Shown: positions 53,491-61,062 of the stretch, one piece after another
Layout: the number at the start of each line of letters is the position of its first letter
Position numbering within the stretch: position 1 is the first letter of the stretch
Notes under the pieces: generated by a model
Database searches by the model: none
Told to the model about the DNA's origin: nothing
The model's input: only the letters and a program-made list of their open reading frames with translations
Position numbers and translations under genes: made by a program
Assembly: GCA_963738625.1 (NCBI GenBank)
Contig: CAVTXH010000001.1
Coordinates: 124,001-188,000, forward strand
Length of the DNA: 64,000 bases
Direction of reading: 5' to 3'
Source of the DNA: UBA7672 sp963738625
Lineage (GTDB): Bacteria; Pseudomonadota; Alphaproteobacteria; Caulobacterales; Hyphomonadaceae

Positions 53491-53628
53491 GCCGGGTTCT
53501 CTAACCCTGTTTGGCCCGCCGCGACAGGTGGGGCGGCATATAGCCGGTAGCCCGCAATCAGGTCCGGCCTCTGTTGATCATGCGCCGGGAGCACGGCAGG
53601 GTTGTGACGCGGACCGGGCGCTAGAATC

Positions 53629-54222
53629 ATGCAACCTCTCGAAATCGCCGCCACGGTATTCACGCTCGTCAGCGTCGTCCTCGCGGTGAACCGCAGCCTC
53701 TGGCAATTTCCCACCGGCATCATCGGCACCGGCCTTGGCTTCTTCGTCTTCCGCGACGCCCAACTTTACGCGAGCGCCGCGCTGCAGCCGTTCTTCGTCG
53801 CGGTGCTCGTCTATGGCTGGTGGTACTGGCTCAAGGGTGAAGAGGGCGGACGCCCGCCGATACGCTCGACGCCTATCTGGCTGGTCCTGGTCTCGTGCCT
53901 TGTCGCCCTAGCGGCGGCGGCGGGCGGCGCTTGGGCGCTCGATACCTTCACCGATGCACAGATGGCCCTGCCCGACGCCTCAATCTTCGGTCTAAGCGTC
54001 GTCGCGCAAATCCTACTCGATCGGAAGCGGATCGAGAACTGGCCCGTGTGGGTCGTGATCAACCTGGTCTCGGTCTATGTCTACGCCTCCCAGGGCTTGT
54101 GGCTATACGCCGGGCTTTATGTGTTCTTCTTCTTCAATGCCTTCTGGGGTTGGTGGGAGTGGCGCAGAGAAATGAAAAGCTACGCGGCCTCGCCCCTGAC
54201 TGCTGAGGGGAGCCGAGCGTGA
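53629..54222 (+). CDS. pnuC: Nicotinamide riboside transporter PnuC
   Basis: 197 aa, about seven helices. AVNRSLWQFPTGIIGTGLGF, QPFFVAVLVYGWWYWLKG and the C-terminal FFFFNAFWGWWEWRR carry the Trp/Asn residues of PnuC. Uptake by facilitated diffusion, trapped by phosphorylation by the next gene product. Overlaps nadR by 4 bp (GTGA). Confidence 0.93.
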   Translation: MQPLEIAATVFTLVSVVLAVNRSLWQFPTGIIGTGLGFFVFRDAQLYASAALQPFFVAVLVYGWWYWLKGEEGGRPPIRSTPIWLVLVSCLVALAAAAGGAWALDTFTDAQMALPDASIFGLSVVAQILLDRKRIENWPVWVVINLVSVYVYASQGLWLYAGLYVFFFFNAFWGWWEWRREMKSYAASPLTAEGSRA

Positions 54223-55217
54223 GCTATCTCTCAAAACCCACGCGGGGCTTTGTGCTTGGCACCTTCATGCCGCCGCACGCAGGGCACGTGTATCTTTGCG
54301 ACTTCGCGCGCGCCTATGTGGGAGAGCTGACGATCCTGGTGTGCTCGCTGCCGGATGACCCGATTCCGGGCGCACTGCGTTTCGCCTGGATGCGCGAGCT
54401 GTTTCCGAGCGCCCGTGTCGTCCATTGCGAAGAAGCCCTGCCGCAGCTGCCGGAGGATGATCCGGAGAATTTCTGGCCGATCTGGCGTGATGTCATCCGG
54501 CGCTACCATCCCGAGCCCATCGACGTGGTGTTCGCTGCAGAGGCCTATGGCAAAAGGCTCGCAAAAGAGACGGACTCGCGTTTCGTGCCGGTAGATGAGG
54601 CGCGCACGGCCTTTCCGGTATCTGCAAAACAGATACGCAAGGACCCTTACGCCTACTGGCGTTACCTGCCTGGGCCGGTTCGTCCGTACTACCTCAGGCG
54701 CGTGACGCTGTTTGGCGCCGAGTCGACCGGCAAGACGACGCTGGCCGCACAGCTTGCCCGCCATTTCGATACTGTTGTCGCGCCCGAGTATGGCCGCTTT
54801 CACACCGAAGCCTTCGGCGCCGGCGCGACGACACCCGAGGATATGCGCCAGATCGTGATGGGCCATCTTGCCGGCGTCGCGGCGGCATCGCTGCGCGCCA
54901 ACCGTGTGCTGATCGAGGATACAGATCCAGTGCTAACAGCGATTTGGTCCGACACGCTGGCGGGCACGCGCGATCCCTGGTTCGCGGGTTACGCCGACTA
55001 TCCGGACCTCTATCTCTTCTGCGACATCGACCTGCCCTGGGTGCGCGACGACGTGCGCTATTTCTCCGACCCGGACGATCGGCGCCGATTCCATCTCGCC
55101 TGTGAGCGAGAGCTGCTTTCGCGCGGAGTGAAGTTTGTGCGGATCAGCGGCGCTCCCGAAATCCGGCGCGCGAAGGCAATCGAAGCTGTCGAGCATCTCC
55201 TGAAGATCCGCCGCTAG
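54219..55217 (+). CDS. nadR: NadR-type NMN adenylyltransferase / ribosylnicotinamide kinase
   Basis: 332 aa from GTG 54219 with GAGGGGAG upstream. The N-terminal adenylyltransferase domain has GTFMPPHAGHVYLCDFA (HxGH). The C-terminal kinase has P-loop LFGAESTGKTTLAAQLARHF and lid region DDRRRFHLACEREL. The DNA-binding N-terminus of enterobacterial NadR is absent, so this is an enzyme only. With PnuC it forms a complete nicotinamide riboside salvage route to NAD. Confidence 0.92.
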   Translation: MSYLSKPTRGFVLGTFMPPHAGHVYLCDFARAYVGELTILVCSLPDDPIPGALRFAWMRELFPSARVVHCEEALPQLPEDDPENFWPIWRDVIRRYHPEPIDVVFAAEAYGKRLAKETDSRFVPVDEARTAFPVSAKQIRKDPYAYWRYLPGPVRPYYLRRVTLFGAESTGKTTLAAQLARHFDTVVAPEYGRFHTEAFGAGATTPEDMRQIVMGHLAGVAAASLRANRVLIEDTDPVLTAIWSDTLAGTRDPWFAGYADYPDLYLFCDIDLPWVRDDVRYFSDPDDRRRFHLACERELLSRGVKFVRISGAPEIRRAKAIEAVEHLLKIRR

Positions 55218-55223
55218 AAAGAA

Positions 55224-55253
55224 GCCGGCCAGCTGGGGGAGCAGCTGGCCGGC
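55224..55253 (-). terminator. Strong terminator of the two-peptide operon
   Basis: Perfect 12-bp stem GCCGGCCAGCTG/CAGCTGGCCGGC with a 6-nt loop, 38 bp past the second peptide stop. On the minus strand it is followed by TTCTTTCT. It also lies 7 bp after nadR and may act on both strands. Confidence 0.85.
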
Positions 55254-55290
55254 ATTGGCTGTCTGAGGTCGGTTCAGCGAAAGCCTGGGG

Positions 55291-55425
55291 TCAGGCCAGA
55301 CCACCGCCGGTGAACGCCGTCGCGATCACATAAAGAACAGCCGAAACACTGCAGAGGGCGATGGTCAGGATGCCAAGACCGCTGACATCGCCGAGCTTCG
55401 AGGATTTTTTGACCAGACCAGTCAT
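55291..55425 (-). CDS. 44-aa single-helix membrane peptide (second of a paralogous pair)
   Basis: Starts MTGLVKKSSKLGDVSGLG, then one membrane helix at about residues 17-36 (ILTIALCSVSAVLYVIATAF) and ends TGGGLA. GGAG lies 7 nt before the ATG. Shares the MxGLxK-SKLG start, the CSxSAVLYV core with its Cys, and the GLA end with the peptide upstream at 55486-55608. The two leaders share AAGAAACGGA and CGCAGCC, so the whole unit was duplicated. Basic N-terminus suggests N-in topology. No family recognised. Confidence 0.7.
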   Translation of the reverse strand: MTGLVKKSSKLGDVSGLGILTIALCSVSAVLYVIATAFTGGGLA

Positions 55426-55485
55426 TGTGATGCTCCGTTTCTTGTTCGGCTGCGTCCTCTTCGGGACCGCCGTCTAGGTGTTTGT

Positions 55486-55608
55486 TCAGGCGAGGCCGGC
55501 GCCGGCGATCATCACATACAAGACCGCCGAGAGGCTGCAGAAGGCGACCGCGAGCGCGCCGAAAGAGCCGATGTTGCCGAGCTTGGAGGTTTTGATCAGG
55601 CCGTTCAT
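55486..55608 (-). CDS. 40-aa single-helix membrane peptide (first of a paralogous pair)
   Basis: Starts MNGLIKTSKLGNIGSFG, then one helix at about residues 16-35 (ALAVAFCSLSAVLYVMIAGA), ends GLA. First gene behind the sigma-54-type promoter at 55676-55691, with a leader of roughly 57 nt. Only a short GGA precedes the ATG, so translation may be moderate. Conservation between the two copies, with conservative changes (I/V, L/I, N/D), argues that both are real coding genes under selection. Confidence 0.7.
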   Translation of the reverse strand: MNGLIKTSKLGNIGSFGALAVAFCSLSAVLYVMIAGAGLA

Positions 55609-55675
55609 TTTCTTGTTCCGTTTCTTTTTCTGTGGCTGCGCCCTCTAGCGGAGGCCTCGCCGATGCAGGGTTCAC

Positions 55676-55691
55676 TGCAACCGGCGTGCCA
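55676..55691 (-). promoter_or_regulatory. Sigma-54 (-24/-12) promoter of the two-peptide operon
   Basis: Minus strand TGGCACG-CCGG-TTGCA matches every defined position of the sigma-54 consensus TGGCACG-N4-TTGCW, with a C before it as preferred. Transcription should start near 55664. No matching sigma-70 boxes are needed to explain expression. Confidence 0.75.
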
Positions 55692-55754
55692 GACTTTCTT
55701 AACTACGTGAGATGTTGATTTTATTGTATTTTGTCGTTTATGGCCGTTGACGCT

Positions 55755-55767
55755 TCACTCGTTGTGA
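55755..55767. promoter_or_regulatory. Possible upstream activator site
   Basis: 13-bp imperfect palindrome TCACTCGTTGTGA about 95 bp upstream of the predicted start of the sigma-54 promoter, a typical enhancer distance. The stretch between (about 55692-55750) is clearly AT-richer than the rest of the window, which suits bending by IHF. No activator is encoded nearby. Confidence 0.3.
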
Positions 55768-55823
55768 GCGCACTTCGCCGCGATACTGGCGAATTCTACC
55801 ATTCATGTGGCGAATAAAGCGAA

Positions 55824-55843
55824 GCCAGCCCTGCGGGGCTGGC
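55824..55843 (-). terminator. Terminator after mutS
   Basis: Perfect 8-bp stem GCCAGCCC/GGGCTGGC with a 4-nt loop, 19 bp past the mutS stop, then TTCGCTTTATTC on the minus strand. A second GGCGCC repeat lies between it and the stop. Confidence 0.65.
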
Positions 55844-55861
55844 GCCGGCTTTGGCGCCAGA

Positions 55862-58576
55862 TCAGGCGCCGAAACCCGCAGCTTTCTTCAGCCGATAGAC
55901 TAGTTCCAGCGCCTCTTTCGGCGTGAGCGCGTCAGGGTCGAGGTCGGCGAGCAGACGTTCGGCTTCGGAGGGCTCCCGCAGCTGGGGCGGCGGCGGCGCG
56001 GCGGTTGCGGCGAAAAGAGGGAGATCCTCCAGACGCTTGGCTGAGCCCTCCTTGGCTTCGAGGCGTTTCAGCACCGCTTCGGCGCGGCGGACGGCGGCTG
56101 AGGGAAGTCCAGCGAGTTTGGCGACCTGGACGCCGTAGGAACGGTCTGCTGGTCCAGGTTTCACCTCGTGCAGGAAAACAAGATCGCCCTTCCACTCCTG
56201 CGCCCTGAGCGAAGCATTGGCGCAAGCCTTCAGCGTGTCAGCGAGGCCGGTCAGCTCATGATAATGCGTCGCGAACAGAGCGCGGCACTTGTTGACCTCG
56301 TGCAGGTGCTCGACGGCCGCCCAGGCAATGGCAAGGCCATCCCATGTCGACGTGCCGCGGCCGACCTCGTCGAGGATAACGATGGAATTCGGCGTCGCCT
56401 GGTTGAGGATGGCGGCGGTTTCGATCATCTCGACCATAAAGGTCGATCGGCCGCGCGCGAGATCGTCCGACGCGCCGACGCGACTGAATATACGATCGGC
56501 GAGACCGAGGCGCAGCTTCCGAGCGGGCACGTAGCAGCCGGCCTGCGCAAGAATGGCGAGCAGCACGTTCTGGCGGAGGAAGGTCGACTTGCCCGCCATG
56601 TTGGGGCCAGTGACGAGGATCAGGCGCGGCCCTGCCTCCCCCCGCGCATCGAGCCGGCAATCGTTGGCGGTGAAGCCCTGGCCCGAGGCGCGCAACGCCG
56701 CCTCGACGACGGGGTGACGCGCGCCTTCGATGTCGAACACCGGCGCATCGACAAGCTCCGGCCGGACGGCGGATGCCTCCGCCGCCCATTCGGCGTTGGC
56801 GGCGGCGACGTCGAGGCGCGCAAGGCCGTCGGCGACCTGAGCCAGCTCCGGCCCCAGCGCGTCGGCCTCAGCGAGGAAGCGATTGAAGATGTCCATCTCG
56901 CGCGCCAACGCCTCGCCATCGGCGCGGCTAATTTTCGCCTCGAGCTCGTTGAGCGCCGCGGTCGAGAAACGCATGGCGTTGGCCATGGTCTGGCGATGGA
57001 TGAAAGTCGCCGCCAGAGGCGGCTTTATCATCGCCTCGCCATGACGGGCGTTCACCTCGATGAAATAGCCCAGCACGTTGTTGTGCTTGATGCGCAGCCC
57101 TGAAACGCCCGTTTCTGTTGCGTAATCCGCTTCCAGCTGGGCGATGACCGTGCGCGCATCTTCCTTTAGCGTGCGCGTTTCATCGAGCGCGGGATCGTAG
57201 CCCGCTGCGATGAACCCGCCGTCGCGAGCCTGTACGGGAAGCTCCACGGCGAGCGCGGATATGACCTGCTGAGCGAAGGCTGCCAGCTTCGGCTTGTCGG
57301 CGAGCGACAGCGAGGCGCAAGCTGAGGAGATTTCTGCCGGCGGCTCGTCCTGGCTCGACAGGTCGGCGCAGATCTGTTCGCCCACCGACAGGCACGCCGC
57401 CAGCGCCGCTAGATCACGTGGACCGCCGCGGCGCAGCGACAGGCGCATGCGAGCGCGTTCGAGATCGCTGGCCCGCTTCAGCGCATCGCGCGCGAACTCG
57501 CGGCGTTCGGACGCATCAAGAAAGAAGGCGACGGCGTCGAGACGGCGCGTGATCTCGGCCGCATCGCGCGAAGGGCGTCCGATGCGCGCGGCCAGTAGGC
57601 GCGCGCCGGCGGCCGTGACCGTGCGATCGACGGAAGCGACAAGCGAGCCCTGCCTCTGCCCTCGCGAGGAGCGTTCGATCTCGAGGCTCGCACGGGTGGC
57701 AGGGTCGATCGCCAGGAAAGCCTCCGGTGCGGAACGCGAAGGCGGATCCAGACGCGCGGCGGCGCCCGCCTGCGTCAGCGCGAGATAGTCAAAAAGCAGC
57801 GCGCAGGCGATGAGTTCGGCGCGCGAGAATGCGCCAAACCCGTCCAGCGTCGAGACGCCGTAGGCGGACTTCATCAGCCGCTCGCCCAGCTTTGGATCGG
57901 AGCGCGCGCCGGGGCGCGGCGTCAGAACCAGCCCCTGCGTGGCGCGCGATACGTCGGCGTGGGAGAGGTCAGCGTCCGAGACCAGCACCTCGCGTGGGCC
58001 TGTTGCGGAGAGCACATCGTCCAGCGCCGCAGGCGCGAGGCCAAACACTTCAAACCGGCCGGTCGAGACATCAGCCAGGGCAAGCGCCGCTTCGCGCCCT
58101 CCCCCCGCAATGCCGATCGCGGCAAGGCAATTGGCGGAGCGCGCTTCCAGCAGCGACTCTTCCGTGATCGTGCCGGGCGTCACCACGCGGACGACTTCGC
58201 GGCGGACCACGGCCTTGGAGCCGCGCTTTTTCGCCTCCGCCGGATCCTCGGTCTGTTCGCAGACGGCGACCCGGTGGCCGTTACGGATCAGCTTCGCCAG
58301 ATAGCTTTCGGCAGCGTGGTGAGGCACCCCGGCCATAGGGATAGGCGCGCCATTGTGCTGGCCGCGGAATGTCTGGGTGATGTCGAGCGTTCGCGCCGCG
58401 GTGATCGCATCTTCGAAGAAGAGCTCGTAGAAATCGCCCATGCGGAAAAATAAGAGCGCGTCCGGATGGCGCGTCTTCATCTCCAGATATTGCGCCATGA
58501 AAGGCGTTGCGCCCTCGCTGGAGGGCGCTGGCAAGACAGGTTCTTGCCTGCTGGGCGTGGTTTCGCGCTCCTGCAC
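55862..58576 (-). CDS. mutS: DNA mismatch repair protein MutS
   Basis: 904 aa. Mismatch-binding start FRMGDFYELFFEDA (the Phe-x-Glu wedge), ATPase Walker A LVTGPNMAGKSTFLRQNVLL, Walker B SIVILDEVGRGTSTWDG and THYHELTGLAD. Full length, with no damage to key residues. Divergent from maeB, as in many Alphaproteobacteria; the following gap holds the two-peptide operon rather than the more usual neighbours. Confidence 0.97.
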   Translation of the reverse strand: MQERETTPSRQEPVLPAPSSEGATPFMAQYLEMKTRHPDALLFFRMGDFYELFFEDAITAARTLDITQTFRGQHNGAPIPMAGVPHHAAESYLAKLIRNGHRVAVCEQTEDPAEAKKRGSKAVVRREVVRVVTPGTITEESLLEARSANCLAAIGIAGGGREAALALADVSTGRFEVFGLAPAALDDVLSATGPREVLVSDADLSHADVSRATQGLVLTPRPGARSDPKLGERLMKSAYGVSTLDGFGAFSRAELIACALLFDYLALTQAGAAARLDPPSRSAPEAFLAIDPATRASLEIERSSRGQRQGSLVASVDRTVTAAGARLLAARIGRPSRDAAEITRRLDAVAFFLDASERREFARDALKRASDLERARMRLSLRRGGPRDLAALAACLSVGEQICADLSSQDEPPAEISSACASLSLADKPKLAAFAQQVISALAVELPVQARDGGFIAAGYDPALDETRTLKEDARTVIAQLEADYATETGVSGLRIKHNNVLGYFIEVNARHGEAMIKPPLAATFIHRQTMANAMRFSTAALNELEAKISRADGEALAREMDIFNRFLAEADALGPELAQVADGLARLDVAAANAEWAAEASAVRPELVDAPVFDIEGARHPVVEAALRASGQGFTANDCRLDARGEAGPRLILVTGPNMAGKSTFLRQNVLLAILAQAGCYVPARKLRLGLADRIFSRVGASDDLARGRSTFMVEMIETAAILNQATPNSIVILDEVGRGTSTWDGLAIAWAAVEHLHEVNKCRALFATHYHELTGLADTLKACANASLRAQEWKGDLVFLHEVKPGPADRSYGVQVAKLAGLPSAAVRRAEAVLKRLEAKEGSAKRLEDLPLFAATAAPPPPQLREPSEAERLLADLDPDALTPKEALELVYRLKKAAGFGA

Positions 58577-58684
58577 GCTTGATTCGAACTCCGTTTACGG
58601 CTGAATGCGCGCCAGCCTGCGTGTCGCCCTTTCGGCGAGGCTCATGCCTAGTGATCCGAGCCCTCGCCCTCAAGCCAAAAGACG

Positions 58685-60955
58685 ATGACCTCAAAACGCC
58701 CCAGCCTGACTGACGAAGAAGCGCTTGCATTCCACCGCCATCCGCGGCCCGGAAAGCTGTCGGTTACGCCCACCAAGCCGATGGCGACACAGAAAGACCT
58801 GTCGCTGGCTTATTCGCCGGGCGTGGCCGTGCCGGTGCTGGCGATCGCGAAAGATCCCGACCTAGCCTACGACTACACGTCCAAGGGCAACATGGTGGCC
58901 GTGATCTCCAACGGCACGGCGATCTTGGGCCTCGGCGATCTGGGGCCGCTGGCGTCCAAGCCGGTGATGGAAGGCAAGGCCGTACTCTTCAAGCGGTTCG
59001 CCGATGTCGATTCGATCGACATCGAGGTGGACGAGAAGGATCCTCAGAAATTCATCGACTGTGTGCGGGCTATCGGCGCCACCTTCGGCGGGATCAACCT
59101 TGAGGACATCAAGGCGCCGGAGTGTTTCATCATCGAGAGCGAGCTGCGCAGCAAGCTCGACATCCCGGTGTTTCATGACGACCAGCACGGCACCGCCATC
59201 ATCGCGAGCGCCGGCCTGATCAACGCCTGCGAAATCACCGGTCGCAAATTGTCCGACTGCAAGGTCGTAATCTCGGGCGCTGGCGCTGCGGGCCTGTCCG
59301 TCGCCGGCCTGATCCGCCATCTCGGCGTCAAGCGCGACAACATCCTGATGGTCGATCGCACAGGCGTTATCTACGAGGGCCGCACCGAGGGCATGGACCA
59401 GTTCAAGTCCGGCTTCGCCGTGAAGACCAAGAAGCGCACGCTGGCGGAAGCCTTCGAGGGCGCGGATGTGTTCATGGGTCTGTCGGCCAAGGGCGCGGTC
59501 ACGCAGGCCATGGTGAAATCCATGGCCAAGAACCCGATGATCTTCCCGATGGCGAACCCCGATCCGGAGATCACGCCGGAGGAAATCCGCGAAGTTCGCA
59601 ACGACGCAATCATCGCGACGGGCCGCTCGGACTATCCCAACCAGATCAACAACGTGCTCGGCTTCCCCTATATCTTCCGCGGCGCACTCGATGTGCGCGC
59701 GAGGACGATCAACGAGGAAATGAAGGTCGCTGCAGCCCGCGCTCTCGCGCAGCTCGCGCGCGAGGACGTGCCGGATGAAGTCGCCGCCGCCTATTCCGGT
59801 TCGAGGCTGACATTCGGACCCGACTACATCATCCCTGCCCCGTTCGACCCGCGCCTGATCTGGTACGTTCCGCCCTTCGTCGCCCAGGCGGCGATGGACA
59901 CGGGCGTGGCGCGCAAGCCGATCGCCGACATGGCGGCCTATCGCGACGGCCTTGCTCAGCGGCTCGATCCGGCGGCGAGCTTCCTGCAACGCATCCACGG
60001 CACGGTGAAGAAGGACCCCAAGCGCAAGCGCATCGTGTTTGCCGAGGGCGAAGAGCCAGCCGTGATCCGCGCGGCATGGCAGTTCAAGACGCAGGAACTG
60101 GGCGAGCCCATCCTCGTCGGGCGCGAGGAGCAGATCACCCGCAACATGCAGCTGGCCGGCCTGCCGCCAAGCGACATAACCATTGTCAATGCGCGCGTGT
60201 CCGACAACAACCAAGCCTATACGGATTTTCTCTACAAGCGCCTGCAGCGACAGGGCTACCTGCTGCGCGACGCGCAGCGGCTGATCAACCAGGACCGCAA
60301 CGTGTTTGCGGCCTGCATGGTCGCTCTCGGCCATGCGGACGGCATGGTGACGGGCGTGACGCGCAACTATGCGACCTCGCTTTCGGATATCCTGCTCGTC
60401 ATCGACAAGCGAAGCGATGTTCGCCCGATCGGCGTTTCCATCGTGATCGGCAAGGCGGGTCCTATGCTGATCGCCGACACCAGCGTCACCGAAATGCCGG
60501 GCGCGCAGGACCTGGCGGAGATCGCAATTTCAGCTGCGCGCGCGGCGCAAAAACTGGGCTTCACGCCAAGGCTTGCCTTCCTGTCCTACTCCACCTTCGG
60601 CAACCCGCCGGGCGAACGGATGGAGAAGGTGCGCGACGGCGTCGCCCTGCTCGACGCAAGGGGCAATGTCGGCTTCGAATACGACGGTGAAATGGCTGTC
60701 GACGTGGCGCTGAACCCGGATGCGCGGCGGCTCTATCCGTTCGCGCGCCTGACCGGGCCGGCAAACGTGCTGGTGATGCCGGCGATCCACTCGGCCTCGA
60801 TCTCGACCAAGATGGCGGCGGCGCTAGGCGGGGCGACGGTAATCGGCCCGCTGCTGGTGGGCCTCAAGTCTTCGGTGCAGATCGCGCAGCTCGATGCGAC
60901 GGTGCAGGACATCGTCAATCTTGCGGCGTTCGCGGCGTACAACCCGAACAGTTGA
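58685..60955 (+). CDS. maeB: NADP-dependent malic enzyme fused to a phosphotransacetylase-like domain
   Basis: 756 aa. Residues 1-430: malic enzyme, with DLSLAYSPGVAVPV, metal site FHDDQHGTAIIASAGLINAC and NADP fold VVISGAGAAGLSVAGLI. Residues about 440-756 are phosphate acetyl/butyryltransferase-like (RKRIVFAEGEEPAVIRAAW ... GPANVLVMPAIHSASIS); in this fusion class that domain is regulatory and responds to acetyl-CoA. Converts malate to pyruvate with NADPH. Confidence 0.95.
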   Translation: MTSKRPSLTDEEALAFHRHPRPGKLSVTPTKPMATQKDLSLAYSPGVAVPVLAIAKDPDLAYDYTSKGNMVAVISNGTAILGLGDLGPLASKPVMEGKAVLFKRFADVDSIDIEVDEKDPQKFIDCVRAIGATFGGINLEDIKAPECFIIESELRSKLDIPVFHDDQHGTAIIASAGLINACEITGRKLSDCKVVISGAGAAGLSVAGLIRHLGVKRDNILMVDRTGVIYEGRTEGMDQFKSGFAVKTKKRTLAEAFEGADVFMGLSAKGAVTQAMVKSMAKNPMIFPMANPDPEITPEEIREVRNDAIIATGRSDYPNQINNVLGFPYIFRGALDVRARTINEEMKVAAARALAQLAREDVPDEVAAAYSGSRLTFGPDYIIPAPFDPRLIWYVPPFVAQAAMDTGVARKPIADMAAYRDGLAQRLDPAASFLQRIHGTVKKDPKRKRIVFAEGEEPAVIRAAWQFKTQELGEPILVGREEQITRNMQLAGLPPSDITIVNARVSDNNQAYTDFLYKRLQRQGYLLRDAQRLINQDRNVFAACMVALGHADGMVTGVTRNYATSLSDILLVIDKRSDVRPIGVSIVIGKAGPMLIADTSVTEMPGAQDLAEIAISAARAAQKLGFTPRLAFLSYSTFGNPPGERMEKVRDGVALLDARGNVGFEYDGEMAVDVALNPDARRLYPFARLTGPANVLVMPAIHSASISTKMAAALGGATVIGPLLVGLKSSVQIAQLDATVQDIVNLAAFAAYNPNS

Positions 60956-61062
60956 AGCTGCCGCTGCGGCGCCGCGTTCACGCCTCGTTCAAGCCTTTGA
61001 TGTGCTTTACGGGCTGCAAGAACACGTCCACGGATTAGGTCCGAGCCGACGGAGCCCGTCCA

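Noticed and set aside
58862..60334. 490-codon minus-strand frame antisense to maeB
   Set aside because: Shadow of an intact malic enzyme with all motifs on the plus strand.
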